Assembly (NCBI RefSeq): GCF_902459645.1 | Contig: NZ_CABPSK010000001.1 | Span: forward strand, 1,984,001 to 2,048,000 | From: Pandoraea pneumonica | Lineage (GTDB): Bacteria > Pseudomonadota > Gammaproteobacteria > Burkholderiales > Burkholderiaceae | Direction: 5' to 3' | DNA length: 64,000 nt | Shown here: positions 36,366-47,414 of the stretch, piece after piece | Position numbering within the stretch: position 1 is the first letter of the stretch | Layout: each line of letters opens with the position of its first letter | Position numbers and translations under genes: made by a program | The notes under the pieces: generated by a model | What the model saw: only the letters and a program-made list of their open reading frames with translations | Database searches by the model: none | Told to the model about the DNA's origin: nothing

Positions 36366-37124
36366 ATGCCCGATACCCAAGCCAACGTCGAAGCCTTAGC
36401 CCAGTTGCTGGCCGACACGCGCCGTGGCGACACGCCCATCGATTCGCCCGCCGCGCAATTGCAGCCCGTCGATGCCAACGCGGCGTATGCCGTGCAACTG
36501 CGCACGCTCGATTTGCTCGGTGAGACGATTGCCGCATGGAAAGTCGGCGCGAAAGCACCGATGGATCTGCCGAACTGCGCGCCGATTCCCGCATCGGTGG
36601 TGAACGAGGCCGGTGGCACGCTCGCGCTGAGCGACTTCTTCCGGCCAGGTCTGGAATTGGAAGTGGCGTTCCGGCTCGCGCGCGATATCAAGCCGGGCCG
36701 CCACGACGAGCGCGACATCTTTCTGCACGTGGGCGAGACGCTCGTCACGATTGAAATCACCGACAGCCGCTACGCCGCAACCGGTCTCGATTCGCGCTTT
36801 GTGCTCGCCGATTTGCAGAACAACGGCGCACTCGTGATCGGCAGCGGCCGCGATTACGCCAAGTCGCTCAATCTCGATTCGCCGAAAGTGACGTTCACGC
36901 TCGACGGCAAGAACATCGCCCCGGCACGCACGCGCAACCCGGCAGGCGACCCGCGCTCGCTGCTCACGTGGCTCGTCAATTACAACGGCAAGCGCGGCAT
37001 TACGATGCGCGCCGGTGCCGTGATTACGTGCGGCTCGTACGTGGGCATGATTCCCGCCAACAGCGCCGGCGTGTTGCGCGGCACCATCGACGGGGTGGGT
37101 GAAGTGTCGGTGACGTTGGCTTAA
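36366..37124 (+). CDS. 2-keto-4-pentenoate hydratase/fumarylacetoacetate hydrolase family (MhpD-like)
   Basis: Enzyme of 252 aa of the 2-hydroxypenta-2,4-dienoate hydratase type. Recognisable segments: AYAVQLRTLDLLGETIAAWKVG near the N-terminus, then LELEVAFRLARDI with the acidic metal ligands, and the C-terminal GAVITCGSYVGMIPA. MhpD/XylJ relatives hydrate the dienol formed after meta-cleavage of aromatic rings, and decarboxylases of the same fold also exist. AGGAGA is well placed before the ATG. It is a lone gene divergent from the GntR at 35293, which probably controls it; no meta-cleavage dioxygenase lies nearby. Confidence 0.85.
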   Translation: MPDTQANVEALAQLLADTRRGDTPIDSPAAQLQPVDANAAYAVQLRTLDLLGETIAAWKVGAKAPMDLPNCAPIPASVVNEAGGTLALSDFFRPGLELEVAFRLARDIKPGRHDERDIFLHVGETLVTIEITDSRYAATGLDSRFVLADLQNNGALVIGSGRDYAKSLNLDSPKVTFTLDGKNIAPARTRNPAGDPRSLLTWLVNYNGKRGITMRAGAVITCGSYVGMIPANSAGVLRGTIDGVGEVSVTLA

Positions 37125-37144
37125 CTTGCTTTGCGTTGCGCACG

Positions 37145-38386
37145 TCAATGCTGCGCGGTGCGCCCATCGGCGCCCGCCAGCATCTTCGGCGCAAGCAACG
37201 CAATCGGCACGATGCATAACAGGCCTGCAGCCAGCGCGACCGGCAAGCTGACACCGTGTGCAATGGCACCGATCAACACAGGCCCCACGAGCAGGCCGAG
37301 ATAGGCGAGCCGCGCCATCACCGCAATCGCTTCGGCACTCGCCATGCCTGCCCCGCGCGCGACTTCGCCCGATGCGGCAAACATCACCGGCATCACGTTC
37401 GACAAGCCCAGCCCGGCTAGCGCAAAACCCAGCACAGCAGTTGCCGGTTCACGCCAGATCAGCGCAAGCAGCACCCCGCCCACACATAGCAAACTACTCA
37501 CACGCAGCAGGCGTGCGCCGCCCATACGGGCACGTATCGGGTCGCCGCCGAAGCGTCCGCCCGCCATGCCGAGCGAGAAAGCCGCGTAACCCGCGCCAAT
37601 CCATGCGCCCTGCGCTGCCACCACTTCGCGCATGTAGACCGCCGTCCAGTCGTACATAGCGCCCTCCACCACCAGCCCGAGAAACGCGAGAATGCCGAAG
37701 CCGGTCAGGCGTCGATGCAACTTGCGGCGCGACGCGTCGTCGAGTGCGGGCGGCGGCATGGTCTTGCGCGGTGAATCGTCCTGCGCCACCGGGGCTTCCC
37801 CCGGCGCCATATCGGCTTGCATGAAGCGCGCACCGACGAGCATCACGATGGCGCACCCCATGGCCGCCAGACCGATATGCCATTGCGGCGAGCCGTGATG
37901 CGCGAGCCACACACCGCCCACGAGCGCCCCCGACATCCCGCCCAGACTGAAGCAGCCATGCAGCGAGGCCATGATCGGTTGGCGGTAACGCGCTTCCAAC
38001 GTCGCGGCCTGCGCGTTCACGGCAACGTCATACGTGGCGTTCGCGGCGCCGTAGAGCGCGAGCCATCCGACGAGGCCCCAGTAACTCGGCATCGACAAGA
38101 TGAATGCACTGGTGACGGCGAGCGCCATGCCGGAGACGAGGCTCGCGCGCTGGCTGCCCGCCCGGCCGATCCAGCGGGCCATGCGCGACATCGTGACGAT
38201 AGCGCCGCCCGCCACCGCGAACATCGCCACCGAGAGGCTCGCATCGTTCAGGTCGAACATCGCCTTGACGGTCGGCACATGCACGCCCCACGTCGCATAG
38301 AGAAAACCGCTGCAAAAAAGTAATGCCATCGTCGCCGCGCGTGCAGGCCAAAAGCCCGTGCGTGGCTTCGCAGATTCAGAAGTCAT
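37145..38386 (-). CDS. MFS transporter (YbjJ-like)
   Basis: Twelve-helix major facilitator of 413 aa. The first helix reads LLFCSGFLYATWGVHVPTVK, and a central cytoplasmic loop of about 45 polar residues (around 195-235) splits the two six-helix halves. The overall pattern resembles the YbjJ group, whose substrates are unknown. The RBS is weak. It converges with the hydratase gene 20 bases away and follows a 314-base featureless gap on its upstream side. Substrate unknown. Confidence 0.85.
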   Translation of the reverse strand: MTSESAKPRTGFWPARAATMALLFCSGFLYATWGVHVPTVKAMFDLNDASLSVAMFAVAGGAIVTMSRMARWIGRAGSQRASLVSGMALAVTSAFILSMPSYWGLVGWLALYGAANATYDVAVNAQAATLEARYRQPIMASLHGCFSLGGMSGALVGGVWLAHHGSPQWHIGLAAMGCAIVMLVGARFMQADMAPGEAPVAQDDSPRKTMPPPALDDASRRKLHRRLTGFGILAFLGLVVEGAMYDWTAVYMREVVAAQGAWIGAGYAAFSLGMAGGRFGGDPIRARMGGARLLRVSSLLCVGGVLLALIWREPATAVLGFALAGLGLSNVMPVMFAASGEVARGAGMASAEAIAVMARLAYLGLLVGPVLIGAIAHGVSLPVALAAGLLCIVPIALLAPKMLAGADGRTAQH

Positions 38387-38700
38387 GGGAGTCTTGAAAC
38401 TTGGGAGTAACGCAGCGGCGGAGCGTGCTGCGACGTAACGAGAAGAGAGTCTCGCTGGCCGTCGGCACTAGGCGCGACCGGCGAATAAAGGCAATTCTAG
38501 CGCAAGCGCGATGACATTGCCGTGAAGGCCCGGCAATGCGACGGTGTCCGACACATCAACGCCACGCTGAAAAAAGCTGGCCACCGCGCCGCGCCGGTCA
38601 AGTACGCGGGCGGCAGCCAGGCAGGGGAAACGGTTCAGCGCTCGGAAAATCCAAACGCGACGCAAAGTCAACGCCTATGCAGCGCCCATTCGATGCCGGA
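38387..38700. other. Intergenic region, nothing recognised
   Basis: 314 bases between the MFS start and the flavoprotein stop. A 67-codon minus-strand frame (38468-38671) has no SD and no family resemblance, so I do not call it. No convincing terminator, repeat or palindrome was found; it presumably holds the MFS promoter. Confidence 0.5.
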
Positions 38701-40137
38701 TCAACGCGGAAATTCCTTCCGCTCGCCGGGTTGTGTCGGTGCAGGCACGGCCATGGCAAGGTCAGCGAGCATGACCGGCTTGAGCGGTGCACGAATGCGG
38801 TAGTAGCCCACGTCTGCCACGTCGCGGCCATGGGCCTGCGCGAGCAACTCTGCCACTGTCAGGCCGCACAGGCGCCCCTGACAAGGCCCCATCCCGCACC
38901 GTGAGAACGACTTCGTTTGGTTCGGCCCGACGCATCCCAGCGCGGCCATGTTCCGCACATCGCCCGCCGTCACTTCTTCGCAACGGCACACCACGGTGTC
39001 GTCGTCGACGGGCCGTCGCAAGGCATCCGCAGGACGATAAAACGCATCGAGAAACGGCCGGATCGCCGTGTGACGCGCGAGGTCGCGGCGCAACGCGAGG
39101 GCCGTTGAGTCGCGGCGCGACGTATCGATATGCCCGAGCGCATGCGCCGCCTGTAACGCCGCCAGCCGCCCCGACGGCTCGGCAGCACGTGCCCCCGCAA
39201 TGCCGCCCCCATCGCCCGCGACGAAGATGCCCAGCACACTGGTCTCGCCCCACGCATCGGTACGCGGCAGCCAGCACAGTTGCGCGTCGCTCCAAACGTG
39301 TTCGCAGCCAATCGAGCGCGTGATCTGCGTGTTCGGCACCAAACCTTGATGCAGCAACACGAGCGGTGTTTCGATGCGCTTAGTCTGTCCAGCCACGCGA
39401 TATTCGATGGCTTCCGCCTGATCACCCGCCGCGTTGCCGAACACGCGTAGCGCTTCCACATCCTTCACATGCTCGACGCCTGCCGCGCGAATCGCGCGCA
39501 GCAAACCAAGCCCTTTGGCGAGATACCCCGGCGCGCGCAAGGCACCACCGAGATGACGCAGAGCATCGCGTTTGGCCCGGCGTTGCGTGGTATCGAGAAT
39601 GGCGCGAACCGGCACACCGGCGCGCAGCATCTGCCATGCGAACAGGTAGAGCAGCGGCCCGCAACCCGCGAGCACGGCACCGTCGCGCGGTGCGAGCGCC
39701 GCCGACTTGAGCAACGTTTGCGCCGCCCCCACGCCCATCACGCCCGGGAGCGTCCAGCCGGGAATCGGGAACGGACGCTCCATCGCGCCGCCCGCCAGCA
39801 CAATGGCCTGCGCGTCGATCTGCCATGTCCCCGCGCCTTCGCGGGTGGCAAACACGCGTCGGTCCTGCGTGATCTGCCACACCATCGTGCGCGGCCAGTA
39901 ATCGATATCGGCGTCTTCGAACGCCTGCACCAGCGTGCGGCCGTACAAATAGTCGTCGCCGAGCAATGCGGGGTCTGCCAACGGCGATGCGCTCACATTG
40001 CGATAAATCTGGCCGCCCGGCAGCGGGTTTTCATCGATGACCAGCGGCGTGAGACCGCGACGCTTCGCTTCGAGCGCCGCCGCGAGCCCAGCCGGGCCCG
40101 CGCCGACAACGAGCAAATCAATTTGTTTAATACTCAT
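38701..40137 (-). CDS. FAD/NAD(P)-dependent oxidoreductase with BFD-like 2Fe-2S domain (HcnB/OoxA-like alpha subunit)
   Basis: Subunit of 478 aa of a multi-subunit amine/imino-acid dehydrogenase. It begins with the FAD-binding VVGAGPAGLAAALEA (about residues 9-23) and PLPGGQIYR, has a second dinucleotide-binding region (AVLAGCGPLLYLFAW), and ends with a cysteine cluster CRCEEVT ... RCGMGPCQGRLC that resembles the BFD-like 2Fe-2S domain of HcnB, OoxA/NoxA and D-hydroxyproline dehydrogenase. Its ATG overlaps the upstream gene's stop (ATGA). With the next two genes it forms an alpha-gamma-beta set; the substrate may be an opine, glycine or D-imino acid. Confidence 0.88.
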   Translation of the reverse strand: MSIKQIDLLVVGAGPAGLAAALEAKRRGLTPLVIDENPLPGGQIYRNVSASPLADPALLGDDYLYGRTLVQAFEDADIDYWPRTMVWQITQDRRVFATREGAGTWQIDAQAIVLAGGAMERPFPIPGWTLPGVMGVGAAQTLLKSAALAPRDGAVLAGCGPLLYLFAWQMLRAGVPVRAILDTTQRRAKRDALRHLGGALRAPGYLAKGLGLLRAIRAAGVEHVKDVEALRVFGNAAGDQAEAIEYRVAGQTKRIETPLVLLHQGLVPNTQITRSIGCEHVWSDAQLCWLPRTDAWGETSVLGIFVAGDGGGIAGARAAEPSGRLAALQAAHALGHIDTSRRDSTALALRRDLARHTAIRPFLDAFYRPADALRRPVDDDTVVCRCEEVTAGDVRNMAALGCVGPNQTKSFSRCGMGPCQGRLCGLTVAELLAQAHGRDVADVGYYRIRAPLKPVMLADLAMAVPAPTQPGERKEFPR

Positions 40138-40442
40138 ACGGCATCCCTCGCGCCGTGCATGCGCTGCACTTGCATGCCGTCGCGCACGGGCGTCATGCAA
40201 CCTTGCCGATTCGGCACGCCATCGATGGCGACAAGACAGTCGAAGCAAACGCCCATCAGACAATAAGGCGCACGCGATGCACCAGTCACCGGCGTCGTGC
40301 GGCAGACGGTGACGCCAGCGGCCAGCATGGCCGCCGCGACGTTCACGCCTGCGGGCACATCGAACGGCGTGCCATCGATCACGATGCGCACCGTCGTGCC
40401 ATCGCGGCGCGCGAGCGGTTTAAACAGCGAATCGTTGGGCAT
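40134..40442 (-). CDS. 2Fe-2S binding subunit (HcnA-like gamma subunit)
   Basis: Small ferredoxin-like subunit of 102 aa. The cluster ligands appear as CLMGVCFDC (Cys61, Cys66, Cys69) and Cys82 (GCMTP), in the order C-x4-C-x2-C-x12-C used by HcnA-type subunits. It would carry electrons between the FAD subunits encoded either side. Its start lies 23 bases inside the upstream oxidase gene and its stop overlaps the next start as ATGA, so the three genes are tightly coupled. Confidence 0.9.
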   Translation of the reverse strand: MPNDSLFKPLARRDGTTVRIVIDGTPFDVPAGVNVAAAMLAAGVTVCRTTPVTGASRAPYCLMGVCFDCLVAIDGVPNRQGCMTPVRDGMQVQRMHGARDAV

Positions 40443-41523
40443 TGAATGGGTTCAGAAGGGAGGGACGCTCGCCGCCCATGATCCACGGCACGATCGTGTC
40501 GCAGTGGGCAGCGGCCAGCGTCACGCCGCTATGGCAAGTCGTGAGGAACGCGCCGGGACAGGCACGCGAAGCTTCGTAAATCGGCAGGCCATCCGAGGTC
40601 ATCACTCGCAACGCACCCCATGCACGCACGACACGCACGTTGCGCAAGAGCGGAAACGGCGAGATGGCACGACGGGCGATATCGGCAATGACATCGGGCG
40701 TAACGCCGTCGTCGAAGCCCACGTCTTCGGCCGAGTCGCCCAGCATGACCGAGCCTTCGACGGTTTGACGGACGTAAATCGTGGGATTCGAGAGGAACGG
40801 CGCGACGCGCTCGGTCACGAGAATCTGCCCGCGCATCGGGCGCACTGGCGCAGACAACCCGACCATCGGCGCGAGATCCCGATTGGCAAGCCCTGCGGCC
40901 AGTACCACGCGACCGGCGTCAAGCGTACGGCCGCCTTCGATGTCGAGATGGAACGCCCCGGCACGCGGCGTGATGTTCGTCACGCGGGCATTCGGCACAT
41001 ACGTGCCGCCCGTCTGCGTGAACGCAGTGAACAGCGCGCGCAGCGTATAAAGCGGGCTGACGTGACCGTCGTGCGGCGAGTAGATCGCGCCCGCGACATG
41101 ATCGCCAATGGCGGGCACGCGCTCGGCGAGGGCTTCGTGATCGAGCACTTCGTAAGTCAGCGCAGGCTCGCTCGCGGCAAGCTGCTGCATGACGGCCACT
41201 TTGGCGGCCAGTTCTTCGGCGGTCTCTGCGATGTTGAAACCGCCCGGACGCTCGAAGCCGACAGAGACACCCGTGCGGGCTTCCAGTTCGTCGGCGAACG
41301 CCTGCCAACGGTTGGCAGAATGCAGCGACCAGCGCGCATAGTTCGGGCAACTCGCCCCTTTGCCCTGCACCCAGACGAGGCCGAAATTGCCTCGCGCGGC
41401 GCGCAGTGCATCGTCGGCACCGTCGAGCACGACGACAGACTCGCCGCGCCGGGCCAGTCCATAGGCAATGGCCATGCCGACCAGCCCGCCGCCAATCACG
41501 GCAATCTCGCTTGTCTTTTGCAT
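40420..41523 (-). CDS. FAD-dependent amino-acid oxidase-type subunit (DAO family, HcnC/OoxB-like beta subunit)
   Basis: DAO-fold flavoprotein of 367 aa: FAD motif IAVIGGGLVGMAIAYGLARR at about residues 6-25, a GFERPGGFNIAET substrate-domain region and a C-terminal FAD-contact segment. It is the probable substrate-oxidising subunit of the three-protein dehydrogenase. The ATG at 41523 is used; a TTG 30 bases earlier is possible. Divergent from an OccR/NocR-like LysR gene 192 bases away. By analogy with octopine/nopaline oxidases and D-hydroxyproline dehydrogenase it oxidises a secondary amine or D-amino acid; the exact substrate is unknown. Confidence 0.88.
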   Translation of the reverse strand: MQKTSEIAVIGGGLVGMAIAYGLARRGESVVVLDGADDALRAARGNFGLVWVQGKGASCPNYARWSLHSANRWQAFADELEARTGVSVGFERPGGFNIAETAEELAAKVAVMQQLAASEPALTYEVLDHEALAERVPAIGDHVAGAIYSPHDGHVSPLYTLRALFTAFTQTGGTYVPNARVTNITPRAGAFHLDIEGGRTLDAGRVVLAAGLANRDLAPMVGLSAPVRPMRGQILVTERVAPFLSNPTIYVRQTVEGSVMLGDSAEDVGFDDGVTPDVIADIARRAISPFPLLRNVRVVRAWGALRVMTSDGLPIYEASRACPGAFLTTCHSGVTLAAAHCDTIVPWIMGGERPSLLNPFNAQRFAV

Positions 41524-41642
41524 CGATGGGGAAGTCTCGACGGCGCGAGGCAATACCGGATGTTATGGCTTGCCGCTTATGCGCCCGAGTCTTGATTCAT
41601 AAGAGTAATGAAGCATCCTCCACGCGCACGCGATACGTCAAA

Positions 41643-41655
41643 TCACATTTTGTGA
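41643..41655. promoter_or_regulatory. Inverted repeat TCACA-N3-TGTGA in divergent promoter
   Basis: Perfect 5-bp inverted repeat about 61 bases upstream of the LysR start and 120 bases from the oxidase start. It is a possible LysR site in the divergent control region; the short arms make the call weak. Confidence 0.3.
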
Positions 41656-41715
41656 GAGCAGTATTCATCGATATTATGGCGACGTCGCCGCCCTCTCCGG
41701 CCTTGCCGCCCCGCC

Positions 41716-42651
41716 ATGAAGATCCGCCAACTCGAAGCTTTCCGCGCCGTGATCCTGCGCCAGACCGTCACGCGCGCGGCGCAGATGCTGCACGTCTCGC
41801 AGCCCGCCGTCACGCGCTTGCTCAACGATCTCGAAGCCGACGTCGGGTTTGCTTTGTTCGACCGGAGCAACGGGCGCTTGCAACCCACGCCTGAAGCGCT
41901 CGTGCTGTTCGATGAAGTCCAGCGCTCGTTCGCAGGGATGGAGCGCATTGCGCAGACGGCCGAGCAGATCAAGTCGTTGCGGCGCGGCTCGTTGCATATC
42001 GCGGGTGCCCCCGCCATCGCGCTCGACTTCCTGCCCATTGCGCTGACACGCTTCTTGGGCGAGCACGCCGGGATCAACACCACGCTGTTGGTGCATGCGT
42101 CGAACATCGTCGTCGACATGGTGTTAGGCCGCCGCTGTGACGTCGGCTTCATCGCGCATCCGATCACGCATGCCGGTCTGCACGTGCAACCGTTGCTGCA
42201 AGTGCCGATGCAGTGCGTGCTGCCAAAGGGGCATGCGCTCGCGTCACGTCAGGTCCGCGAGGCCATTACGCCGGAAGATTTGCGTGGGGAAGCTTTCGTC
42301 TCGTTCCCGACAGAATCGGACGCGCGGCACGATATCGATCGCGTGTTTGCCGCGCATGGGGTGGATCGCGTCATGAGTGTCGAGTCACAGCTCTCTGCCG
42401 CCGTCTGCACGCTCGTCGAGCATGGTGCGGGGGTCGCGATCATCGACGGCATCACGGCATCGTTCGCGAGGCAGCGGGTAGAAGTCAGGCCGTTTTCACC
42501 ACAGATCCTGTCCACGTACTCGGTCGTGACGTCACTTCATCACCCGCCGTCGCAACTCGCGCAAGCGTTCGTCGAGCACGTGCGTGCCATGCTCGACGCG
42601 CAAGGCTTATCCACAGATTTTGTTCACAAGCCTGTGGACAACCCGGCCTAA
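41716..42651 (+). CDS. LysR-family regulator (OccR/NocR-like)
   Basis: Regulator of 311 aa. The HTH is MKIRQLEAFRAVI ... LHVSQPAVTRLLNDLE; residues 90-295 form the effector-binding domain. The N-terminal pattern and length resemble OccR/NocR, which sense octopine or nopaline, and the divergent neighbour is an opine-oxidase-like operon, so it is the likely activator of that operon. The specific opine link is inference. Confidence 0.88.
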   Translation: MKIRQLEAFRAVILRQTVTRAAQMLHVSQPAVTRLLNDLEADVGFALFDRSNGRLQPTPEALVLFDEVQRSFAGMERIAQTAEQIKSLRRGSLHIAGAPAIALDFLPIALTRFLGEHAGINTTLLVHASNIVVDMVLGRRCDVGFIAHPITHAGLHVQPLLQVPMQCVLPKGHALASRQVREAITPEDLRGEAFVSFPTESDARHDIDRVFAAHGVDRVMSVESQLSAAVCTLVEHGAGVAIIDGITASFARQRVEVRPFSPQILSTYSVVTSLHHPPSQLAQAFVEHVRAMLDAQGLSTDFVHKPVDNPA

Positions 42652-42797
42652 ATGGCTAGCAAATCGTTGATTTCATTAGGAATGCGGGTGGAATGCAGTG
42701 ACGCGTGCACCCATAGCCAGCGAAGTGTTCGCCAACTTTCGATGAACGTGGCGCATGCCTGTGACACCGTAGGCACGCGCCACGCCATGTGAGGCAA

Positions 42798-43784
42798 TCA
42801 GGCCTTGCCGCCTGCGGCGTCGGTGACAGCGGCGGTGGCCGTGGCCGCAGTGGCTGCCGTGACGAACGCCTGTGCGTCGCCGCGCAGTTGTCCGTTGCGC
42901 TCGCGCACGACACGATGGATCAACTCCCACATGGTCTGCGCGACGGGCGAGAGCGAGCGGTTCTTGCGACGGGCGAGCACGATCGCGCGCTCGAAGGCGG
43001 GCAAGAGCGGGCGCACGGCAAGCGTCGAGTTCTCCGGCAACGGCAGCGCGAACGGCGGCAAGATACTGACACCCAGCCCTTCCTGCACCATGCGGAAGAT
43101 CGTGCTCACGTGCCCGAGTTCTTGCGTGATCGTGCCCTGCACTTTCTGCGTGGTCAGTGCGCGATCGATCAGCGGACGGCTGCCCGAGCCCTGATTGAGC
43201 AGCACCAGATTCTCGCCCGACAATTCCGACCAGTGCACGGCCGCTTGCGTAGCGAGCGGGTGGTCGGTGCGGCACACCAGACAGAACGGCTCGCTCATGA
43301 GCAATTCGGTGTAGAGATCGTCGGCCCCTTGCGGCGCGACGACGATGCCGAAGTCGACGTCACCGGCACGCACGCTGTCGAGGACCGCGCGTTGCATTTG
43401 ATCGACCAGGGCGAGTGCGATGTCCGGATACGTCGCCTGCGATGCGAGTAACACGCGCGGCATGAGCGTCGCCGAGATCGTGGGCGCTGCGCCGACACGG
43501 ACCCTGCCGGTCGTGCGCGCTTCGGCACCGTGCGTTTGCAGCAGTGCAATTTCCAATTCGTCGAGTACGCGGTCGAGGTTGCCTGCGAGCGTCACCCCGG
43601 CGTCGGTGAGCGACACCTCGCGCGTGGTGCGGTCCACGAGGCGCAAACCGAGTTGCGCTTCGAGTTCGTTGATGCAGCGGCTGATGGCCGGTTGTGTCAG
43701 GCCGATTTCGGCGCCCGCGCGGCTGAAGTTCTTGCTGCGCGCCACGACCATGAAGACCTTGAGTTGTCTCAGCGATACGTTCAT
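42798..43784 (-). CDS. LysR-family regulator
   Basis: Regulator of 328 aa with HTH at the N-terminus (SLRQLKVFMVVARSKNFSRA, then IGLTQPAISRCI) and a standard effector domain. The C-terminus ends in an unusual Ala/Thr-rich low-complexity tail of about 25 residues. It lies downstream of and in the same direction as pntB (90 bases after the stop of none; pntB ends at 43875), so it is likely transcribed on its own. Target unknown; the pnt genes and the opine-oxidase locus are both near. Confidence 0.88.
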   Translation of the reverse strand: MNVSLRQLKVFMVVARSKNFSRAGAEIGLTQPAISRCINELEAQLGLRLVDRTTREVSLTDAGVTLAGNLDRVLDELEIALLQTHGAEARTTGRVRVGAAPTISATLMPRVLLASQATYPDIALALVDQMQRAVLDSVRAGDVDFGIVVAPQGADDLYTELLMSEPFCLVCRTDHPLATQAAVHWSELSGENLVLLNQGSGSRPLIDRALTTQKVQGTITQELGHVSTIFRMVQEGLGVSILPPFALPLPENSTLAVRPLLPAFERAIVLARRKNRSLSPVAQTMWELIHRVVRERNGQLRGDAQAFVTAATAATATAAVTDAAGGKA

Positions 43785-43874
43785 GTGCTAGTGCCCTGCC
43801 AATAAGTGAGCCAACGAGCCACCGCGGTGGCGCTGGCGCGCCGGAGAAACCGGCGCGCCCCGAGACACCTGCCG

Positions 43875-45314
<1,440 letters not shown>

Positions 45315-45315
45315 G

Positions 45316-45654
45316 TCAGTGGGCTCCCTTAGCGGCCGAATCGTTAGCGGCCTTAGCGGGCGCCTTATCTTTCTTCTTGAACATCTCGAGCATGCGTTGC
45401 GTGACGAGGAAGCCCCCAAACACATTCACGGCGGCCAGTGCCACAGCAACAACGCCCATCGTCTTGCCCAGACCGCCTTCGGTCAGGCCAGCCGCGAGCA
45501 TCGCGCCCACGATGACGATGGCGGAAATCGCATTAGTCACCGCCATGAGCGGCGTGTGCAGCGCCGGTGTGACGTTCCACACCACGTGATAGCCGACGTA
45601 CACCGCCAGCACGAAGATGATCAGATTGATCACCGTGTGATTGATCATTTCCAT
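45316..45654 (-). CDS. pntAB: NAD(P) transhydrogenase alpha subunit, membrane part (alpha-2)
   Basis: Small membrane subunit of 112 aa with three hydrophobic helices starting [19 protein letters not shown] and including [18 protein letters not shown], the typical alpha-2 signature. A clear GGGGGAGA sits 7 bases before the ATG at 45654. In E. coli this part is fused to the NAD-binding part; here it is separate, as in Rhodospirillum and many Burkholderiales. A Lys/Ala-rich cytoplasmic tail ends the protein. Confidence 0.95.
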   Translation of the reverse strand: MEMINHTVINLIIFVLAVYVGYHVVWNVTPALHTPLMAVTNAISAIVIVGAMLAAGLTEGGLGKTMGVVAVALAAVNVFGGFLVTQRMLEMFKKKDKAPAKAANDSAAKGAH

Positions 45655-45671
45655 TCTTATGTCTCCCCCTC

Positions 45672-46802
45672 TTATGCGGCGCGCAGCACCTGACCGTCGC
45701 GGCACATCAGGCACGCGGCGACGATGTCGTCGTTGGTATCGATGACGAGCTTGTTTTCCTTGTCGATCACCAGCTTGAGGAAGTCGAGCACGTTGCGGGC
45801 ATAAAGCGCCGAGGCGTCAGCCGCGACCATGCCTGCCAAGTTCGTGTAACCCGCGATCGTCACGCCGTGCACCTTCACGATCTCGTCGGCCACCGACAGC
45901 GGGCAATTGCCGCCACCGTTCGCGCCGCGCCCTGCGGCGAGGTCGATGATCACCGAGCCCGGCTTCATGGCCTTGACGGTGTCTTCTGCGATCAGCGTCG
46001 GTGCCGCGCGGCCCGGGATCAGGGCGGTGGAAATGACGATGTCCGCTTGCGTCAAACGCGTGTGCACCAGTTGCGACTGGCGCGCGAGCCATGCAGCAGG
46101 CATCGGCCGGGCATAGCCGCCTACGCCCTTGGCGATCTCGCGTTCTTCGTCGGTTTCGAACGGCACGTCGATGAATTTTGCGCCGAGCGATTCGATCTGC
46201 TCGCGCACGGCCGGACGCACGTCAGACGCTTCAATGACCGCGCCCAAGCGCTTGGCCGTAGCGATGGCCTGCAAGCCTGCGACGCCAGCGCCCAGCACGA
46301 CAAGGCGCGCGGCCTTCACCGTACCGGCTGCCGTCATCAGCATTGGCATAAAGCGCTGATACAGGTTCGCGGCAAGCATCACGGCTTTATAGCCAGCGAT
46401 GTTCGCCTGCGAGGAAAGCACGTCCATGCTTTGCGCACGCGTGGTACGCGGCGCAGCTTCCAGTGCGAAGCCGATGATGCCGGCGGACGCCATACGGGCG
46501 TTGTTCTCGGCGTCGAACGGGTTAAGCATGCCGACCACCGCCGCGCCGCGCGCGATCTGGCCGACTTCGGCAATCGACGGCGCGCGTACCTTCAGGACGA
46601 GTTCCGCCCCGAATGCTTCCGCTGCGCTGCCGGTTGCGGCACCCGCTGCGACATACGCCGCGTCGGGCACGCTTGCCGCATCGCCTGCACCTCGCTCCAC
46701 GGTGACGCGATGCCCTGCGCCTACCAGCTTCTTCACCGTTTCCGGTGTGGCCGCGACGCGGGTTTCGCCGCCGACCGTCTCCTTCGGAATGCCAATATGC
46801 AT
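45672..46802 (-). CDS. pntAA: NAD(P) transhydrogenase alpha subunit, NAD-binding part (alpha-1)
   Basis: Soluble domain I of transhydrogenase, 376 aa, related to alanine dehydrogenase. It starts [20 protein letters not shown], has the Rossmann motif [23 protein letters not shown] region and the loop with [14 protein letters not shown] near the NAD site. First gene of the pnt operon; the next gene begins 17 bases later. A small unknown gene lies 42 bases upstream on the same strand. Confidence 0.96.
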   Translation of the reverse strand: MHIGIPKETVGGETRVAATPETVKKLVGAGHRVTVERGAGDAASVPDAAYVAAGAATGSAAEAFGAELVLKVRAPSIAEVGQIARGAAVVGMLNPFDAENNARMASAGIIGFALEAAPRTTRAQSMDVLSSQANIAGYKAVMLAANLYQRFMPMLMTAAGTVKAARLVVLGAGVAGLQAIATAKRLGAVIEASDVRPAVREQIESLGAKFIDVPFETDEEREIAKGVGGYARPMPAAWLARQSQLVHTRLTQADIVISTALIPGRAAPTLIAEDTVKAMKPGSVIIDLAAGRGANGGGNCPLSVADEIVKVHGVTIAGYTNLAGMVAADASALYARNVLDFLKLVIDKENKLVIDTNDDIVAACLMCRDGQVLRAA

Positions 46803-46844
46803 GGTTATTGTCTCGGGGTCTGGGCCCCTGTCGTGTTGTAAAAC

Positions 46845-47219
46845 TCAGGCCAGCGCGGTACGCGGCGGTTGCATCGAACGTCCTTCATTGGCCGCTTCGA
46901 AGCAGCGCACCTTCGTGCAATGAATCAGGTCGCACAGGAATTCCGGCTCGTAGGCACGCAGCAAGTGCGGCTGATGCCCATCGAGATACGCGCCGATCAG
47001 CAGCAACTCGGCGTGACGCAGCGCTTGGGCCGACGTCCCTTCGAGATACGCCAGCGGCAAATCGTCGTTGCCCGTCATGCGCAGCAACTTGTGGTACGTC
47101 GGGTGATCCCAATGCCAATCGAGACCCAGCTCGACAAACGCGTTGTTGAACGCATGCAGATGGGCGTTGGCAACCGGGGCCAGGGCGGCGGGCTTGATAT
47201 GCGTTTCGATGACAGACAT
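46845..47219 (-). CDS. Small conserved-looking protein upstream of pnt, unrecognised
   Basis: Product of 124 aa without signal peptide or membrane helix, rich in His/Leu (for example ANAHLHAFNNAFVELGLDWHWD near residues 18-40, and a later TKVRCFEAANEG). GGGAGA lies 9 bases before the ATG at 47219, and composition is like neighbouring genes, so it is likely real. It is 42 bases upstream of pntAA and may head that operon. It is divergent from the LysR gene at 47415. I do not recognise its family. Confidence 0.75.
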   Translation of the reverse strand: MSVIETHIKPAALAPVANAHLHAFNNAFVELGLDWHWDHPTYHKLLRMTGNDDLPLAYLEGTSAQALRHAELLLIGAYLDGHQPHLLRAYEPEFLCDLIHCTKVRCFEAANEGRSMQPPRTALA

Positions 47220-47414
47220 GTTGGCGCTCTCCCAAATCAGTGATCGTCTCCAGAACACGCGGACCCGCCGGTGCCTGACGTGATGGGGGTTTATGTCGTC
47301 CCTGCCGTCACGTGGCTGTCATGCGGGCTGCCATTGCAGATTACGCAGCCCCACCTATAAAAGACAGTTAAAGTTAATTATGCAAACCATCTACGATTGC
47401 TTATACTTCGGCGC

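Noticed and set aside
38468-38671. 67-codon minus-strand frame
   Set aside because: No SD, no recognisable family and atypical composition.
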